Assembly (NCBI GenBank): GCA_016185815.1
Contig: JACPMT010000058.1
Span: 1 to 19,201, forward strand
From: Candidatus Woesearchaeota archaeon
Lineage (GTDB): Archaea; Nanobdellota; Nanobdellia; Woesearchaeales; GW2011-AR4
DNA: 19,201 bases
Direction: 5' to 3'
Below are positions 18,217-19,201 of the stretch, piece after piece (the first letter of the stretch is position 1; every line of letters begins with the position of its first letter). The notes under the pieces were generated by a model, which was given only the letters and a program-made list of their open reading frames with translations, was not told the DNA's origin and did no database searches. The position numbers were made by a program, and so were the translations under genes.

Positions 18217-19201
18217 TCACTCCAATGGCACAGCGCTCCACAATGTCCAGTCATTTGAAGGAGCATATCCGCCAAAGATGTAATAAGGCGGCTTGTTCTG
18301 CCCGAAGAAAGAATATTGGACATCTGCCCAGGTTTGAGGCACTCCAGCGCCCCTAAATCCCATTCCATAAACAGGGCTGCCAAAAAATCTCCATGTTTTC
18401 ATCAAACCATGAAAATCGCTTAAGTCAGTTGAGGCGTCTGCACCAGGCTCTACAGTAACTGCCTTCTCATAGCCATATTTTTTGAGTATTGACATGATTT
18501 CTTTAATTGGGCTATTGCCTTGTCCTGGAGCAAGATGGTCGTCATGATAGCCATAATTATCAGCAAGGTGGACATTGCCCACCATTTTTTCCTTTGCAAG
18601 GCTCTCAACTTGATTGAAAACCCATTTGTTAAACGCCTGCTCATTTTCTTCCTTTGTTTTTCTTGGGTCATCCTGCCAATATTTTCTCCATAAATTGATA
18701 TGCCCTGTGTCAAGAGTTGCCTTTATGTGCCTTTCTGCCCGTTTCTCAGCTTCGTCTTTGCTTACACCCATGTAGTAGGGGTTTGGCTGCTTTGTGCCTT
18801 CCTTTACTTCTTCTGGTGTCAAGCTAACCCCGTACTCAATCTCTGGCTTTGTCAATAAATCAACCATCCTTTCCCTTGATTTCTTAATGATCCACTTTAA
18901 TTCTTCAAGATGCCCGCCGAACCTTTCCGGGAATATATGCTCAACTGCAACTGTAACTGGATTATTCGGGTCTCGGGTTTTTCTCAGCGCATGTATTCCG
19001 GCTTCTGCATAAAGCCTTACTCCCTGCTTTTCAAGCCTTTTTATTGGAGTGACTATATGGGTTTTTGTTTCAAAAGTATCTATTGCCTGCTGCAACTGTC
19101 CCGAAGATGATGTGCGGGCAAAATCAAGACTTCTCCTATTGTCATCAATAGCCTTTTTTATAATGTCCAACGGGTGCTTCATTTCAGGTGCTGCAAAACC
19201 C
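18217..19201 (-). CDS. Xylose isomerase-like TIM-barrel protein (5' end missing)
   Basis: The frame is open to the window edge, reading GFAAPE before the Met at 19182, so the gene very likely starts outside; 328 codons are visible. The pattern fits the sugar-phosphate isomerase/epimerase (xylose isomerase-like, AP endonuclease 2) fold. Probable metal ligands, each at the end of a strand, are Glu in VAVEHIFPE, His in TLDTGHINLW, Asp and His in NVHLADNYGYHDDH, and Glu in VTVEPGAD. GQGNSPIKEI is the typical segment after the His/Asp strand. The C-terminus (SNDWTLWSAVPLE) looks complete. I recall related DPANN proteins annotated only as isomerase/epimerase, with no known substrate. It could act on a sugar phosphate, but the reaction cannot be named. 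Confidence 0.8.
   Translation of the reverse strand, partial: GFAAPEMKHPLDIIKKAIDDNRRSLDFARTSSSGQLQQAIDTFETKTHIVTPIKRLEKQGVRLYAEAGIHALRKTRDPNNPVTVAVEHIFPERFGGHLEELKWIIKKSRERMVDLLTKPEIEYGVSLTPEEVKEGTKQPNPYYMGVSKDEAEKRAERHIKATLDTGHINLWRKYWQDDPRKTKEENEQAFNKWVFNQVESLAKEKMVGNVHLADNYGYHDDHLAPGQGNSPIKEIMSILKKYGYEKAVTVEPGADASTDLSDFHGLMKTWRFFGSPVYGMGFRGAGVPQTWADVQYSFFGQNKPPYYIFGGYAPSNDWTLWSAVPLE

Overview
The window reads as chromosomal DNA of a small-genome archaeon, most likely a DPANN lineage of the Woesearchaeota/Pacearchaeota kind. That placement is inferred from gene content and style; no rRNA marker is present. The DNA is A+T-rich and genes are packed tightly. TATA-like boxes lie about 25 bp upstream of many starts. 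Some genes look leaderless, while others have a GAGGTGG ribosome binding site and often a TTG start. Several proteins are of archaeal type: a TtuA-like tRNA thiolase, a DUF483-like protein, a double zinc-ribbon protein and S-layer-like surface proteins.

Positions 1-6468 form a sulfur-handling region. It starts inside sufB and continues sufD, sufS, sufU-like and sufC with 1-2 nt gaps. An unknown coiled-coil gene follows, with the ribosome binding site of an A-type Fe-S carrier gene at its end. A new promoter then drives a ubiquitin-like sulfur carrier ending in Gly-Gly, a TtuA/Ncs6-type tRNA 2-thiolation enzyme and an unknown 184-aa protein, joined stop-to-start. Together they describe a route from cysteine (SufS) through a relay protein to Fe-S clusters (SufBCD, A-type carrier) and to thiolated tRNA. 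The thiolase itself keeps the three cysteines expected to hold a 4Fe-4S cluster.

Positions 6469-8050 hold a Mn-type superoxide dismutase with a well-formed promoter, a perfect 14-bp palindrome at its predicted transcription start and a strong ribosome binding site, then two small unknown proteins. Positions 8051-9252 hold a two-gene minus-strand operon (lipoprotein, then double zinc-ribbon protein) that shares a divergent promoter region with a compact methyltransferase.

Positions 9773-14529 encode two secreted, membrane-anchored surface proteins. The second (1215 aa) contains a lamin-tail domain apparently split by another domain, a 272-aa three-domain block duplicated in tandem, and a C-terminal module homologous to the whole ectodomain of the first. 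N-glycosylation sequons are very dense in the first 898 residues and absent from the last 317.

Positions 14575-19201 hold a nucleotidyltransferase with a HEPN-like C-terminal half, a DUF483-like protein, a FAM173/aKMT-like methyltransferase, an unknown Gly/Tyr-containing protein with a 17-bp near-palindrome at its promoter, a small coiled-coil gene that looks frameshifted, and most of a xylose-isomerase-like TIM-barrel protein cut by the window end. There is no tRNA, rRNA, CRISPR array or insertion sequence that I can see, and no gene-free stretch over 300 bases.
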